10,596 nucleotides of DNA from CAZYMF01 sp964648215. Its GTDB lineage: Bacteria; Desulfobacterota; Binatia; HRBIN30; JACQVA1. How positions within the stretch are numbered: the stretch's first letter is position 1; every line of letters begins with the position of its first letter. The notes beneath the pieces are model-generated. The model ran no database searches, was not told the DNA's origin, and worked only from the letters and a program-made list of their open reading frames with translations. The stretch spans positions 1 to 10,596 of the forward strand of contig CAZYMF010000169.1 of the NCBI GenBank assembly GCA_964648215.1, in the 5' to 3' direction. The translations under genes were made by a program, and so were the position numbers. Shown piece by piece: positions 1-7,165 of the stretch.

Positions 1-1021
1 GGTAGCTCCAGTTCGAGTAGTTCTTGATCTGGTTGATCAGGTTGGTCTGGTCCTGTCGCCACTTGGCCAGCACCTGACTCTTGGTGATCCCGGGGAAGAA
101 ACGCTCGTAGGAGAAGCGGGAGAAGTTGTAGTCGCTCGAGTACCCGGTGTACGCCATCAGGTCGTTGGGGAACTCGGTCGCCACCATGGCGTTCATGCTG
201 CCGAAGTTGCTCGGATCGAACGACGCCGGAAGCTGGGAGTACAGGGACGACAGATTCCACTGCGAGGTGATGAGCTGGTGTAGCTGCCAGGAGTTGTAGC
301 TGGAGTTCGGCGCCGGGAAGATCGGTCCGGAGTCGTCCAGCAGGTAGGCCTTGGACGGCACCAGCGTGCGCCGCGCCTGGTAGAAGATCGCGCCGCTGGC
401 CACGCCGCCGGCGCTGAACCCGGTCACCAGCAGCTTGTTGATGCTGGGGAAGCGGCTGTGGAGGAAGTTGAGAATCGCCACCGAGTTGTTGTAGCCGTTG
501 TGGCGGAAGACGATGGGCGGGTTCTGGCCCGTCGGGTCGGTGTAGGTGACAACGCGGTTGCCGACGTGCACGTCACCCGTGCAGTAGGGCACGTAGACCA
601 TGTCCCAGCCGTTGGTCACGATGGGGTTCTTGGGGCGGAAGGGGATGCCCGGGTCGGCGCCGTTGATGATCGGCGAGACGTACTGCGGCTCGAAATCGTG
701 GATGTAGTCGTCAGGGATGCCGTTGGGATGCGCCGCGCCGAGATCGCCCGCCTGCCCGCTGCAGGTGGCGTAGTCCCAGCAGGCGCCGCCGCCCTCGAAG
801 GAGACCACCATGTTGTTGGACGTCGGCGAGTCGTAGTACCAGAAACGGTACTGCGAGCCGTCACTGCAGATGGTGCCGGGTATCTCGACCTTCTGCCAGT
901 TGTAGGTGTTGCCGCCGTCGACCACGTCCTCGATCCCGATGGCGTGCGCCGCCTTCAGCGGCCAGGTGCACAGGATCACGGCCATGGCCATGATGCCGAC
1001 TCTCGTTGCGATGTTCCTCAT
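1..1021 (-). CDS. Secreted pectin acetylesterase/Notum-family esterase, 3' end beyond window
   Basis: This partial gene gives 340 codons before the window ends; the C-terminus is missing. The start ATG (1021-1019) has a strong ribosome binding site, GAAGGGGGG, at 1029-1037. Residues 1-27 form a Sec signal peptide with a basic N-terminus, a hydrophobic core VGIMAMAVILC and a likely cut after AHA, so the protein is exported. The mature part has the hallmarks of the pectin acetylesterase (PAE, CE13/Notum) serine hydrolases: FEGGGACWD at about 75-83, a WDMVYVPYCTGDVHVG block at 139-154, and the nucleophile elbow GFSAGG at 201-206 with Ser203. The acid and histidine of the triad cannot be assigned with certainty; the histidine probably lies beyond the edge. 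Plant members remove acetyl from pectin and animal Notum removes lipid from Wnt, but most bacterial members have no known substrate. It diverges from the regulator at 1383. The family call is firm; the substrate is unknown. Confidence 0.88.
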   Translation of the reverse strand, partial: MRNIATRVGIMAMAVILCTWPLKAAHAIGIEDVVDGGNTYNWQKVEIPGTICSDGSQYRFWYYDSPTSNNMVVSFEGGGACWDYATCSGQAGDLGAAHPNGIPDDYIHDFEPQYVSPIINGADPGIPFRPKNPIVTNGWDMVYVPYCTGDVHVGNRVVTYTDPTGQNPPIVFRHNGYNNSVAILNFLHSRFPSINKLLVTGFSAGGVASGAIFYQARRTLVPSKAYLLDDSGPIFPAPNSSYNSWQLHQLITSQWNLSSLYSQLPASFDPSNFGSMNAMVATEFPNDLMAYTGYSSDYNFSRFSYERFFPGITKSQVLAKWRQDQTNLINQIKNYSNWSY

Positions 1022-1382
1022 ACGCACTACCCCCCTTCTTTGGTTGGTGCCCGAGGGCCGGATCAGAAACGGCAACCGCGATAGCATTGGGCTTACGCAC
1101 CGGCCAATGCCCGGCTGGGCCTCGTCGGCCCGATGCCGGAACCACGAACCGATGCGTTGCTCCCCTGGACCGGTGGCCTGACGCCCCTGGTCAAGTCCTC
1201 GGACGATTTCCTTTGCTCCCTACCGTCCCCTCGTGCCATATATCGGTTCGCAAATGCTTGAGTATCTTTTGATCATTTCTTGACGAAAGCACGGCCAGCT
1301 CCCTCAGAGTGGCCGGGGACGGTGAGGATATTCAGCCGGTGCCAATGATCCGTTGCTGTGACGATCGACCGGAGGGGTGCCG
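1022..1382. promoter_or_regulatory. Divergent intergenic region between esterase and regulator
   Basis: About 360 bp lies between two divergent starts and must hold both promoters. A near-consensus -35 TTGACG occurs on the plus strand at 1280-1285, but I find no good -10 at 16-18 nt from it. On the minus strand TTGGCC followed 18 nt later by TATCGC (about 1107-1078) is only a weak candidate for the esterase. A 9-bp inverted pair, CGAACCGAT at 1145-1153 and ATCGGTTCG at 1242-1250, could be operator half-sites but is close to what chance would give. The stretch 1240-1285 is AT-rich compared with its surroundings, as promoters often are. No credible gene is seen here. Confidence 0.4.
1371..1376 (+). 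promoter_or_regulatory. Ribosome binding site deciding the regulator start
   Basis: GGAGGG lies 6-7 nt before the ATG at 1383. It overlaps an in-frame GTG at 1377, leaving no spacing for that codon, so ATG 1383 is the likelier start. Confidence 0.7.
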
Positions 1383-4300
1383 ATGATCCGCGTCTTCGGC
1401 GAGTTCGAGCTCGACGAGGATCGCTGCGAGCTGCGCCGCAACGGGCGGGCCATCGCCGTGCAACCCAAGGTGTTCAACCTGCTCGCGTACCTCATCCAGC
1501 ACCGCGAGCGGGTCGTTCCCAAGGACGAGCTACTGCAGAAGCTGTGGCCGCGAGAGTGCGTGAGTGACTGGGCTCTGAGCACCTGCGTCCGCGCCGTGCG
1601 TAGCGCGGTCAACGACGACGGGGCGAAGCAGCAGGTCGTCAAGACCTTCCATGGTCGAGGCTACCGTTTCGTGGCGGCGCTCGGGCCGCCGGCGGCGGCG
1701 CGCGAGCGGCCCGCGCCCGTGGCGTGCGAGCCCGGATCGCCGCGTTCTCTCGATCGCCGGCCGCCGGAGATGTTCGTCGGCCGACGCGTGGAGATGACCC
1801 AGCTGCAAGCGACCTTGGGGGAGGTGTTGGCGGGACGCGGACGCCTGGTGGTGCTGGTGGGCGAGCCCGGCATCGGCAAGACGCGCACGGCCGAGGAGCT
1901 CGCGGCTCTGGCCGAGCGCGGCGGGGCCCAGGTGCTGTGGGGCCGCTGCTACGAAGGCGATGGCGCGCCCGCTTTCTGGCCCTGGGTCCAGATCCTGCGC
2001 TCGTACGTGCGCAAGCGCGACCCGGAGGCGCTGCGGCGGGAGATGGGTGCGGGGGCGGCCGAGATCGCCCAGATACTGCCGCTGGTGCGCGAGCGGCTGC
2101 CGGCGGTCCCCGCTCCGGCACACGTGGAAGCCGAGCAGGCACGCTTCCGGCTCTTCGACAGCGTTGCGACCTTTCTCACCAACGCTGCCGCGGCGCGGCC
2201 GCTGGTGCTACTCATCGACGACCTCCACTGGGCCGACCGTCCGTCGCTGCTGCTGCTCCAGTTCCTGGCGCGGGCGATGGAGGGAGTCCCGCTGCTGGTG
2301 GCCGGCACCTATCGCGACGTCGAGCTCACCCCGACGCACCCGCTCGCGGATATTCTCGGAACGCTGTGTCGCGAGCCGGTCTACGAGCGCCTGGTCCTGC
2401 ATGGCCTTCCCGAAGAAGATGTTCGCCAGCTCCTGAGCACGTGGAGCCGACAGCAGGTGGCGAACGCGTTCGTCCGCTTCATCTCCCGCGTCACGGAAGG
2501 CAATCCGTTCTTCATCAAGGAGTTCTGTCGCCATCTGGTGGAGGAGAAGCTGCTCGTGCTCGACGGCGACCGCTGGATCAATCACGCCGCGATGGGGCGG
2601 ATGGCCATCCCGCAGGAGATCCGCGTGCTGATCGAGCGGCGCCTGGCCCACCTGAGCCCGCTGTGCCGCTGGCTGTTGACGATCGCCGCGGTCATCGGGC
2701 GGGACTTCTCGCTTCCCGCCGTCGCCCGTGTCTGGAGCCGGGTGGGCGGTCCCCCGAGCGCAGCGGAGCAAGCCGCGCTCGCCCTGCTCGATGGGGCGGT
2801 GATCGCCCGAATCATCGAGACCAGGCCCCGACGTCTGGGCCAGTACCGATTTTCCCACGCCTTGATCTGCGAGGCGTTGCAGGACGAGCTCACACCGAGT
2901 GATCGCGTGCGCCTCCACCTTCACGTCGGCGAGTGTCTCGAGGAGCTGTACCGCACCGATATCGAACCGCATCTGGCCGAGCTGGCCCACCACTTCGTGG
3001 TCGCCGCCGAGGGCGGGGGTGACCACGAACGCGCCATTGGCTACTGCCTCCGGGCCGCCGAACGCGCCGCCGCTGCGCTCGCCTACGAAGACGCCGTCGG
3101 CCACTACGAGCGGGCGCTGCAGGTGATCGGGCTCGAGCCGCCGGTCGACGAGTCGCGGCGCTGCACGGTGCTCCTGGCTCTCGGCGCCGCGTGGTGGAAG
3201 GCCGGCGAGCCCGGGCGGGCGAAGGAGTCCTTCTGCCGCGCGGCGGAAAGCGCCCGCGAGCTCGGCGCGGCCGAGCGGCTGGCCGAAGCCGCGCTCGGCG
3301 CCGGTCGCTGGGTGGAGATGGGCGTGGTCGATCGCGCCCAAGTGGATCTGCTCGAAGGGGCGCTGGCGCAGCTCGGCAGCGGCGACAGCGCCCTGCGGGC
3401 GAAGCTGCTGGGCAGCCTCGCTCACGCGCTGCGGTGGTCGAACAGCCATGAGCGCCGGGCCTCGCTCAGCCGCCAAGCGGTGGCGATGGCGCGGCGGGTA
3501 CGCGACATGGCGACCCTGGCATTCACGCTGAACAGCACGCATTGGGTGCGCGGGCCCGAGGACGCCGACAACCGGCTGGCCGCGACCTCCGAGCTTCTCC
3601 ACCTCGCCGAGCAGCTCGGCGATCGCGAGATGGCGATGACCGGCCATTTCTGGCGCGTGGTGGAGCTGCTGGAGCTGGGAGACATCGCTGCCCTCGACGC
3701 GGAGATGGCCGCCTACGTGCGCCTGGCCGCGGAGCTGCGCGATCCCTTCCACCTGTGGCTGGCCCCGGTGCACCGGGCGATGCGGGCCTTGCTCGACGCG
3801 CGCTTCGAGGAAGCCGGGCAGCTCGCCGCCCAGGCTCTCGCCCTCGGCCAGCGGCTCGATCAACAGGATGCGATGTTCCTCTTCGAGGTCCAGATGGCGA
3901 TGCTGCGCTTCGAGGAGGGCCGGCTGGAAGAGATCGACGACGCGCTCAAGGGCTTCGTCGAGCGCTATCCGTCGATCTCGCCGTGGCGCTGCGCGCGCGC
4001 CGAGCTGTACAAGGAGCTCGGCTCCCGCGACCAGGCGCGGCGCGAGTTCGAAGTGCTCGCCGCCAACCGGTTCGCGGATCTCCCCCGCGACGATGTCTGG
4101 GTCGCCGCCCTGGCTATGCTCGCCGAAGTCTGCGCCTTTCTCGGCGACGCCCCGCGGGCGGCCCAACTCTACGACCTGCTGCTACCGCACGCGTCCCGCT
4201 GCGTCGTCATCGGCTACGCCATCGCGTGCCTCGGCTCGGCCGCGCGCTATCTGGGCATCCTTGCGGCCACCATGCGTCGGTGGCTGGACGCCGAGCGACA

Positions 4301-4598
4301 TTTCGAGCAGGCCATGGCGATGAACGCCAAGATCGGCGCGCGCTCCTGGTTGGCCACCACGCACCTGGACTACGCGCGCATGCTCCTGGCCCGACGCGCT
4401 CCCGGCGATCACGACCGGGCCGTCGCTCTCTTGACCCGGGCCATCGACAGCGCCCGGGAGCTCGGCATGGCGGACCTGGCCGGAAAGGCCTCGGCACTCG
4501 AACGCGAGGCCAAGGAAGAACGCCGTGGCGGTGCTTCGTCCCGCCGTCCCGTCAAGCGAAGAGGCTCACGCCGGCATCAGGCCGGTGTTACGGGGTAG
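1383..4598 (+). CDS. Winged-helix, AAA/STAND ATPase and TPR transcriptional regulator
   Basis: The product is 1071 residues from ATG 1383 (GTG 1377 would add two). Residues 1-100 form an OmpR/PhoB-type (CadC-like) winged-helix DNA-binding domain, ending in the typical TFHGRGYRFVA strand. Residues 131-500 are a predicted-ATPase module: MFVGR entry motif, Walker A GEPGIGKT at 160-167, Walker B LVLLIDDLHWAD at about 274-285, TEGNPFFIKEF at about 371-381 and RFSHALI at about 489-495. From about 545 to 1030 the protein is Ala/Leu/Glu-rich paired helices of TPR type, for example ERAIGYCLRAAERAA and YEDAVGHYERAL. The tail is short and basic. There is no membrane segment and no phosphoreceiver domain, so it is probably a cytoplasmic regulator switched by ATP and by ligand or partner binding to the helical repeats. 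Its signal is unknown. The divergent secreted esterase is a plausible target by position only. Length and domain order are usual for this family in large-genome soil bacteria. Confidence 0.9.
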   Translation: MIRVFGEFELDEDRCELRRNGRAIAVQPKVFNLLAYLIQHRERVVPKDELLQKLWPRECVSDWALSTCVRAVRSAVNDDGAKQQVVKTFHGRGYRFVAALGPPAAARERPAPVACEPGSPRSLDRRPPEMFVGRRVEMTQLQATLGEVLAGRGRLVVLVGEPGIGKTRTAEELAALAERGGAQVLWGRCYEGDGAPAFWPWVQILRSYVRKRDPEALRREMGAGAAEIAQILPLVRERLPAVPAPAHVEAEQARFRLFDSVATFLTNAAAARPLVLLIDDLHWADRPSLLLLQFLARAMEGVPLLVAGTYRDVELTPTHPLADILGTLCREPVYERLVLHGLPEEDVRQLLSTWSRQQVANAFVRFISRVTEGNPFFIKEFCRHLVEEKLLVLDGDRWINHAAMGRMAIPQEIRVLIERRLAHLSPLCRWLLTIAAVIGRDFSLPAVARVWSRVGGPPSAAEQAALALLDGAVIARIIETRPRRLGQYRFSHALICEALQDELTPSDRVRLHLHVGECLEELYRTDIEPHLAELAHHFVVAAEGGGDHERAIGYCLRAAERAAAALAYEDAVGHYERALQVIGLEPPVDESRRCTVLLALGAAWWKAGEPGRAKESFCRAAESARELGAAERLAEAALGAGRWVEMGVVDRAQVDLLEGALAQLGSGDSALRAKLLGSLAHALRWSNSHERRASLSRQAVAMARRVRDMATLAFTLNSTHWVRGPEDADNRLAATSELLHLAEQLGDREMAMTGHFWRVVELLELGDIAALDAEMAAYVRLAAELRDPFHLWLAPVHRAMRALLDARFEEAGQLAAQALALGQRLDQQDAMFLFEVQMAMLRFEEGRLEEIDDALKGFVERYPSISPWRCARAELYKELGSRDQARREFEVLAANRFADLPRDDVWVAALAMLAEVCAFLGDAPRAAQLYDLLLPHASRCVVIGYAIACLGSAARYLGILAATMRRWLDAERHFEQAMAMNAKIGARSWLATTHLDYARMLLARRAPGDHDRAVALLTRAIDSARELGMADLAGKASALEREAKEERRGGASSRRPVKRRGSRRHQAGVTG

Positions 4599-4603
4599 TG
4601 CGG

Positions 4604-4624
4604 CCTCGCCTCAGAGCCGCGAGG
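4604..4624. repeat. Small hairpin between convergent gene ends
   Basis: CCTCGC at 4604-4609 and GCGAGG at 4619-4624 form a 6-bp stem with a 9-nt loop, directly after the regulator stop and before the stop of the minus-strand gene at 4641. It may help end transcription on both strands, but there is no T-run on either side, so it is not a clear intrinsic terminator. Confidence 0.3.
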
Positions 4625-4640
4625 TTCTCCATTTGCCGTT

Positions 4641-5393
4641 TCACTGCGCACCGGGATCGGCGGTGTTCCCGGACTCCGCGTCGTTGGGATCCGTGTCACC
4701 TCCCGAGCCGTCGGCGCCGAAGGCCTTCTGATCCGCCAGCCATGCCGCCCGCGCGTCGTCCTGCTTCTGCTTGCGCGCCAGGGCCTCTTCGATCTTGCGC
4801 GGGATCTCTTCGAGGCGGGCCTGGTTGAGCTTGCGGGCGAGCTTGAGCATGTTGACGTCGCGCTCGGGTAGCTTGTCGCCGTAGTGGTCGAGCAGATAGG
4901 TCGAGAACTCGACGTCGTCGCCCGCGACCTGGGCACGTTGGTCGTAGTAATCGCGGATCTCCTTCTCGCTGGCGTTGCCCGAGAGGACCTTGCCGTACTG
5001 GGTGTTCCAACGAGCGCGCTCTTCCTCGCGCCACTTCAGGAGGTCCGGATCCGTGGTCGGCGCCGACATCTTCCAGTATTGGTTGTCCGGCAACGCCTTG
5101 CGGACCTCGTCCAGGTCTACGGCCGCCCAGCCCTGGGGGATGTCCTCGCCGTCCGCGCCCGGGGTGGTCGCCAGGGCCGGCATCTCCGGCGCCGCGCTCG
5201 TGGGCGGCGCTATCTTGGGGAACGCCGCGGCGCCGGCGGACGCTGCCGCTTGGTTCGGTTCCACCTTGCGGGGGGCGGCGGAGTCGGGCGACTCCGTGCG
5301 CTTCGCCGGCACGAGCGCGAGCCATACCACCACGGCAAGGACGACGACTCCGGCGCCCGCTGCCAGCCAGGACCAACGAAACTCGCTACCCAT
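4641..5393 (-). CDS. Single-pass membrane protein of unknown function
   Basis: I do not recognise the family. From ATG 5393 the product is 250 residues. It begins with MGSEFRWSW, followed by one strong hydrophobic helix at about 9-28 (AGAGVVVLAVVVWLALV) and PAKR, so it is an N-terminal signal anchor or uncleaved signal. Residues 30-75 are a Pro/Ala/Glu-rich low-complexity linker. The remaining 150 or so residues are charged and mostly helical, with DYYDQRAQVAGDDVEF and LPERDVNMLKLARKLNQ, then a coiled-coil-like EEALARKQKQDDARAAW stretch and an acidic Gly/Asp tail. Start choice is uncertain: an in-frame TTG at 5429 would add RRR before the helix, with AAGGA 13 nt upstream, while ATG 5393 has no clear ribosome binding site. 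The gene is convergent with the regulator. It may be a periplasm-facing structural or accessory protein, but no function is supported. Confidence 0.75.
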   Translation of the reverse strand: MGSEFRWSWLAAGAGVVVLAVVVWLALVPAKRTESPDSAAPRKVEPNQAAASAGAAAFPKIAPPTSAAPEMPALATTPGADGEDIPQGWAAVDLDEVRKALPDNQYWKMSAPTTDPDLLKWREEERARWNTQYGKVLSGNASEKEIRDYYDQRAQVAGDDVEFSTYLLDHYGDKLPERDVNMLKLARKLNQARLEEIPRKIEEALARKQKQDDARAAWLADQKAFGADGSGGDTDPNDAESGNTADPGAQ

Positions 5394-5471
5394 GCGCCGT
5401 CGATACCCGAGAGCGACGCCGAGAATCAACCCCCGCGATATGTCCTTCTCTGCTCGGTGATTCCGTCCGGA

Positions 5472-5486
5472 TAGCAGCGACTGCTA
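5472..5486. repeat. Short perfect hairpin in a 97-bp intergenic stretch
   Basis: TAGCAG and CTGCTA are 6-bp perfect arms around a 3-nt loop. The hairpin lies about 40 nt past the stop of the ligase stub, in the direction of transcription, and upstream of the membrane-protein gene. It could be a weak terminator of the lspA unit or a protein site. No T-run follows. Confidence 0.3.
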
Positions 5487-5526
5487 AGCGTTTGACAGGT
5501 CGGGACGGATCAAAACAGGTATGGGA

Positions 5527-5778
5527 TCATGCGCTTGGTGCGCTCGGCAGGTCTGCCGGCGTGAACCGGTCCACGGCGACGCGACGCAGCCGTTCTCGAT
5601 GCCAGGGCGAGCCGCCCGCGGCACGCTGGAGGAGCTGGCGCAGAGCGCGTGTCTGCTCGGCCTTGATCGCCGGGCGCGGCCAGCGTAGCCGCGACGTATA
5701 GTCGGGAAGCAGGTCCATGGCGCAGGCGAGGTGGCCCCGGCGGGTTTGTTCGTAGGCGGAGGTGACGGGTCGGGTCAT
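5527..5778 (-). pseudogene. N-terminal stub of a CapK/phenylacetate-CoA-ligase-like protein
   Basis: An open frame of 83 residues starts with ATG 5778, only 10 nt after the lspA stop, and has no good ribosome binding site. Residues 21-80 (YTSRLRWPRPAIKAEQ, then ALRQLLQRAAGGSPWHRERL, then DRFTPADLPSAP) look like the opening of CapK/adenylate-forming ligase-like proteins. In those, a helical entry with a SPWHR- or PFYR-type motif and a 'DLP..P' turn leads into the AMP-binding domain. Here translation stops at PSA, exactly where the conserved 'MTK.DLM'-like segment should follow. None of the ATP/AMP-binding motifs of a family usually several hundred residues long is present. The next 97 bp show no continuation in another frame and no insertion element, so an old deletion is likely. 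A short intact protein that keeps only this module cannot be excluded. The family call rests on motif memory alone. Confidence 0.5.
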
Positions 5779-5788
5779 CGGCGAAGCA

Positions 5789-6331
5789 TCAGGAGTCGAG
5801 CGATTCCCGTTGGCTCCCGGAGTCCGCGTGCACCGCTTGGCCCCGGGGATTCGTCCACCCCCAGCCGGTGAACGCGAAGAGGCCGACGCCAGCCATGATC
5901 GCCACGTCGGCGACGTTGAACACGCCGGTGTGCAGGCGCCCGATGCCCATGCTGACGAAGTCGGTGACCGCCCCGTCGTGGAACAGGCGGTCGAGCCAGT
6001 TCGCCGCGCCACCGCCGACGAAGAGGCCGAGAGCCAGGATCTGCACGCGGCCGAGCGAGCCGGCCCGGAACAGGGCGAGGCACGCGGCGAGCAGCAGCAG
6101 CGGGGCCAGCAACAGGAAGAACACGCCGCGCAGAGCTCCCGGAAGCTGCGCCCCCAGGCTGAGAAAGCCGCCGGTGTTTCGGGTCAGCTCGAGGTGAACG
6201 AGGTCGTACGCCAGGGGAACGCGGCCCAGTCCGGCAAGCGCCTCGCGCGCCAGCTCTTTCGTCACCTGATCGCAGCCGACGCAAAGGCTCGCCGTTGCGA
6301 CAAACAAGAGCACTCGGGACCGCCGCGGCAT
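5789..6331 (-). CDS. lspA: Lipoprotein signal peptidase (signal peptidase II)
   Basis: The product is 180 residues, normal for the family. This inner-membrane aspartic protease cuts signal peptides of diacylglyceryl-prolipoproteins before the lipidated cysteine. Conserved blocks appear in order: CDQVTK at 20-25 in the first membrane helix, RNTGGFLSL at 51-59 (the N-x-G block), GGGAANWLDRL at 106-116, GAVTDFV at 120-126 and FNVADVAI at 138-145. By family alignment Asp124 and Asp142 are the catalytic pair, and both are present. Four hydrophobic helices are visible. The second block, NTGGFLS, departs from the usual N-x-GAAF pattern. ATG 6331 is preferred because TGGAG lies 11 nt upstream; an in-frame TTG at 6382 would add 17 polar residues. 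The tail after the last helix (TNPRGQAVHADSGSQRESLDS) is polar and somewhat long. The gene shares a transcript direction with the ligase stub and is divergent from the RRM gene. The lipoprotein starting at 10513 would be a substrate type. Confidence 0.93.
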   Translation of the reverse strand: MPRRSRVLLFVATASLCVGCDQVTKELAREALAGLGRVPLAYDLVHLELTRNTGGFLSLGAQLPGALRGVFFLLLAPLLLLAACLALFRAGSLGRVQILALGLFVGGGAANWLDRLFHDGAVTDFVSMGIGRLHTGVFNVADVAIMAGVGLFAFTGWGWTNPRGQAVHADSGSQRESLDS

Positions 6332-6593
6332 GGGTGCGCAAGCTCCACCAAGTCTTGTATGTCGCCGGGCGGCGCCGGGCAAACGACCGGGCGGGGCTCG
6401 CGGTACGATCGTGGAGCCGGCAGCCTTGGTCCGGGCGCCGAAGCTCTGGTACGGTCGCGCTGAGACAAGAATCGGCGCAGAGGTTGGCCGTGTCTTTTGC
6501 CTGTCCCAGGTGGGTGCCGATTTGCTGCGTGTGGGTCGCGAGGTGCGCCTTTTCCCGTTGCTCGACCTCGGCGGCCGGGCGCGGCCGCTCTGG

Positions 6594-6622
6594 TTGTGCC
6601 TTTGCAGGGAAACTGCTATTCT
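6594..6622 (+). promoter_or_regulatory. Candidate sigma70-type promoter of the RRM gene
   Basis: TTGTGC (6594-6599) and TATTCT (6617-6622) are separated by exactly 17 nt. The expected start near 6629 would give a leader of about 165 nt before the RRM gene. The -35 is only a half match, so the call is tentative. Confidence 0.4.
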
Positions 6623-6707
6623 CCGGTCACTTCGACTGAAGGTCCGGCGCGAGAATCCCGCCTAGCACCGCGGCGTCAGGTACGCCTCCCGCACCTTACA
6701 TTCAGAA

Positions 6708-6773
6708 ACGACCACGACAATTGGTGTCGTCGTCTTGAGGAGCCAAACCGCCACGCGGTCGCAGGCGGCGACC
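6708..6773 (+). promoter_or_regulatory. Structured 5' leader of the RRM gene
   Basis: Two hairpins precede the ribosome binding site. The first pairs ACGACA (6714-6719) with TGTCGT (6725-6730), and can alternatively use ACGAC (6708-6712) with GTCGT (6729-6733). The second pairs GGTCGC (6757-6762) with GCGACC (6768-6773) around a 5-nt loop and ends 7 nt before AAGGAG. Long structured leaders are common on cold-responsive and self-regulated RNA-binding protein genes; that role here is inference. Confidence 0.35.
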
Positions 6774-6794
6774 CAGCAGCAAGGAGTTCATGCA

Positions 6795-7076
6795 ATGGGA
6801 AGAAAACTGTACGTCGGTAACCTCGGATTCGACGTCGAGAACAAGGACCTGGAGGAGCTGTTCGCGCAAGCGGGCGAATGCGAATCGGTCGCCGTCATCA
6901 CCGATCGCGAGACCGGCCGCTCGCGCGGCTTCGGTTTCGTGGAGATGGCCTCCAACGGCGAAGCGCAGAGGGCGATTCAGCAGTTCGACGGCCAGGAGTT
7001 CAAGGGCCGCGCGCTGAAGGTCAACGAAGCCAAGGAGCGCGAGAACAACCGCGGCGGCGGCGGCCGCCGGTACTAG
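6795..7076 (+). CDS. Small RRM-domain RNA-binding protein
   Basis: The product is 93 residues and is almost entirely one RNA recognition motif. RNP2 is LYVGNL at residues 5-10 (start MGRKLYVGNLGF), and RNP1 is RGFGFVEM at about 45-52, with the aromatic residues that stack on RNA. The domain ends with the usual KGRALKVNEA strand, followed by a short tail of Arg/Gly repeats (RGGGGRRY). The start ATG 6795 is fixed by AAGGAG at 6781-6786, 8 nt before it; the ATG at 6790 is out of frame and too close. Bacterial proteins of this layout, for example cyanobacterial Rbp proteins, bind single-stranded RNA and are often cold-induced. Their targets are poorly known. The gene has its own promoter candidate and terminator, so it is probably a single-gene transcript. 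The family call is certain; a role in cold response is only by analogy. Confidence 0.95.
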   Translation: MGRKLYVGNLGFDVENKDLEELFAQAGECESVAVITDRETGRSRGFGFVEMASNGEAQRAIQQFDGQEFKGRALKVNEAKERENNRGGGGRRY

Positions 7077-7083
7077 CAGCGAA

Positions 7084-7123
7084 CGGGTCGCGCCCGCCCT
7101 GGCGAGCGCGACCCGCTCTTTTT
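7084..7123 (+). terminator. Rho-independent terminator after the RRM gene
   Basis: CGGGTCGCGC (7084-7093) pairs perfectly with GCGCGACCCG (7106-7115) around a 12-nt loop, followed by CTCTTTTT. It begins 7 nt after the stop codon and is a textbook intrinsic terminator. Confidence 0.92.
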
Positions 7124-7165
7124 GCGATGGCGTCGCCGTCGTTGCGACGGCGCGCGGGAGAAGAA

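Larger units (their letters stand above)
6332..6794. other. Divergent intergenic region between lspA and the RRM gene
   Basis: These 463 bp have no convincing gene; the open frames here are arginine-rich shadows. They contain a candidate plus-strand promoter (6594-6622), two leader hairpins (6708-6773), a NotI-like GC-rich tract near 6570-6590, and a near-repeat GGTACGATCG (from about 6400) and GGTACGGTCG (from about 6448). The second copy also sits at -10 distance (18 nt) from TTGGTC, giving an alternative upstream promoter. Confidence 0.5.

Noticed and set aside
458..1084. Plus-strand frame of 208 codons opposite the esterase
   Set aside because: Val/Asp/Arg-rich mirror of the esterase, with no motif. 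The minus frame has a signal peptide and family motifs.
2208..4166. Long minus-strand open frame of about 650 codons
   Set aside because: It is antisense to the regulator. Its His/Arg/Gly/Pro-rich composition is the usual mirror of GC-rich coding sequence, no domain is recognisable, and the plus-strand protein has clear domains throughout.
4884..5474. Plus-strand frame opposite the membrane protein
   Set aside because: Arg-rich shadow frame. The minus frame shows a clean membrane anchor and balanced composition.
5492..5525. Plus-strand TTGACA as a promoter
   Set aside because: The next -10-like hexamer (TATGGG) is 22 nt away, and no plus-strand gene follows; only the antisense side of the ligase stub and lspA does.
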